41,083 bases of DNA from an uncultured Eubacteriales bacterium (GTDB lineage Bacteria > Bacillota > Clostridia > Christensenellales > Aristaeellaceae): assembly GCA_902778055.1 (NCBI GenBank), contig CACYWL010000021.1, positions 1-41,083 of the forward strand, in the 5' to 3' direction. The translations under genes and the position numbers were made by a program. Shown here piece by piece: positions 38,709 to 41,083 of this stretch. Each line of letters starts with the position of its first letter. The stretch's first letter is position 1. Below the pieces are notes generated by a model that had not been told where the DNA came from, ran no database searches, and saw only the letters and a list, made by a program, of their open reading frames with translations.

Positions 38709-38730
38709 GCAAGTCAGTTCATGGGCCTGA

Positions 38731-38747
38731 CCCGGGAGCCTCCCGGG
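38731..38747 (+). other. hairpin between rpsG and fusA
   Basis: CCCGGGA (38731-38737) pairs with TCCCGGG (38741-38747) around GCC. There is no T-run. It may be a processing or ratio-setting element in the 87-nt gap. Confidence 0.5.
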
Positions 38748-38795
38748 AGATGAAGAACCGTGACCTCTCATCATTGAAAGGAGCTATTGCCTGTT

Positions 38796-40910
<2,115 letters not shown>

Positions 40911-40945
40911 TCCATCCCTGCATGAGATGAAGGAGTGAAAAAGAA

Positions 40946-41083
40946 ATGGCTAAAGGAAAGTACGAGCGGACTAAACCGCATGTCAACATCGGCACCATCG
41001 GCCACGTGGACCACGGCAAGACCACGCTGACCGCCGCGATCACCATGACCCTGGCCACCAAGGGCGAAGCCCAGGCCATGCGG
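40946..41083 (+). CDS. tuf: elongation factor Tu (5' part, runs off the window)
   Basis: First 46 codons of EF-Tu, which brings aminoacyl-tRNA to the ribosome. The start [20 protein letters not shown] leads into the P-loop [20 protein letters not shown] lies 10 nt before the ATG. The gene is 35 nt after fusA, the standard order. The sequence is cut by the window end with no sign of damage. Confidence 0.97.
   Translation, partial: MAKGKYERTKPHVNIGTIGHVDHGKTTLTAAITMTLATKGEAQAMR

Overview
The window looks like a chromosomal piece of a fairly GC-rich member of the Bacillota, class Clostridia, probably an uncultured gut or rumen lineage. This rests on the str operon headed by a small L7Ae-type protein (rplGB-rpsL-rpsG-fusA-tuf), the Firmicutes-type RpoB and RpoC termini, strong Shine-Dalgarno sites, sigma-A promoters with near-consensus hexamers, a polar amino-acid ABC operon, a secreted CotH/lamin-tail protein and a GH94 phosphorylase. 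No close species can be named from sequence reading alone.

Layout. 1-3.6 kb: an AT-rich block with one large secreted leucine-rich-repeat/Ig-like protein, clearly different in base composition from what follows. 3.7-9.1 kb: an MMPL/RND exporter, then an amino-acid uptake operon (binding protein, permease, ATPase) whose last gene is a DapF/CntK-type racemase. 9.2-10.5 kb: HU and miaA. 10.5-14.1 kb, minus strand: a HAD phosphatase, a secreted CotH protein and an FRG-domain protein. 14.3-19.2 kb: a secreted transglutaminase-like protein followed by a translationally coupled type IV pilus-like operon (pilC, four small membrane-anchored proteins, pilT). 19.3-24.9 kb: a GH94 phosphorylase, trmO, and the serine pathway pair serC-serA. 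25.0-26.1 kb, minus: an exported MBL-fold hydrolase, divergent from rpoB. 26.4-34.0 kb: rpoB-rpoC. 34.0-37.1 kb: a glycogen synthase with an extra C-terminal domain, convergent with nagA. 37.3-41.1 kb: the str operon, leaving the window inside tuf.

How the parts work together. Most of the window is housekeeping: transcription (rpoBC), translation (str operon, miaA, trmO), serine synthesis, carbon handling (GH94, glgA, nagA) and nucleoid structure (HU). The accessory interest lies in the pilus-like operon that has a PilT-type motor but no visible PilB or prepilin peptidase, the racemase coupled to an amino-acid importer, the glgA fusion with an SCP2-like domain, and an S12 protein carrying Arg at position 88, where Lys is the usual residue and Lys-to-Arg is a known streptomycin-resistance change. 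Several intergenic elements (an operator-like palindrome, a perfect 36-bp palindrome after rpoC, a structured rpsL-rpsG spacer, an insulated nagA/str divergent region) are described separately. I saw no rRNA, tRNA, CRISPR array, insertion sequence or prophage gene.
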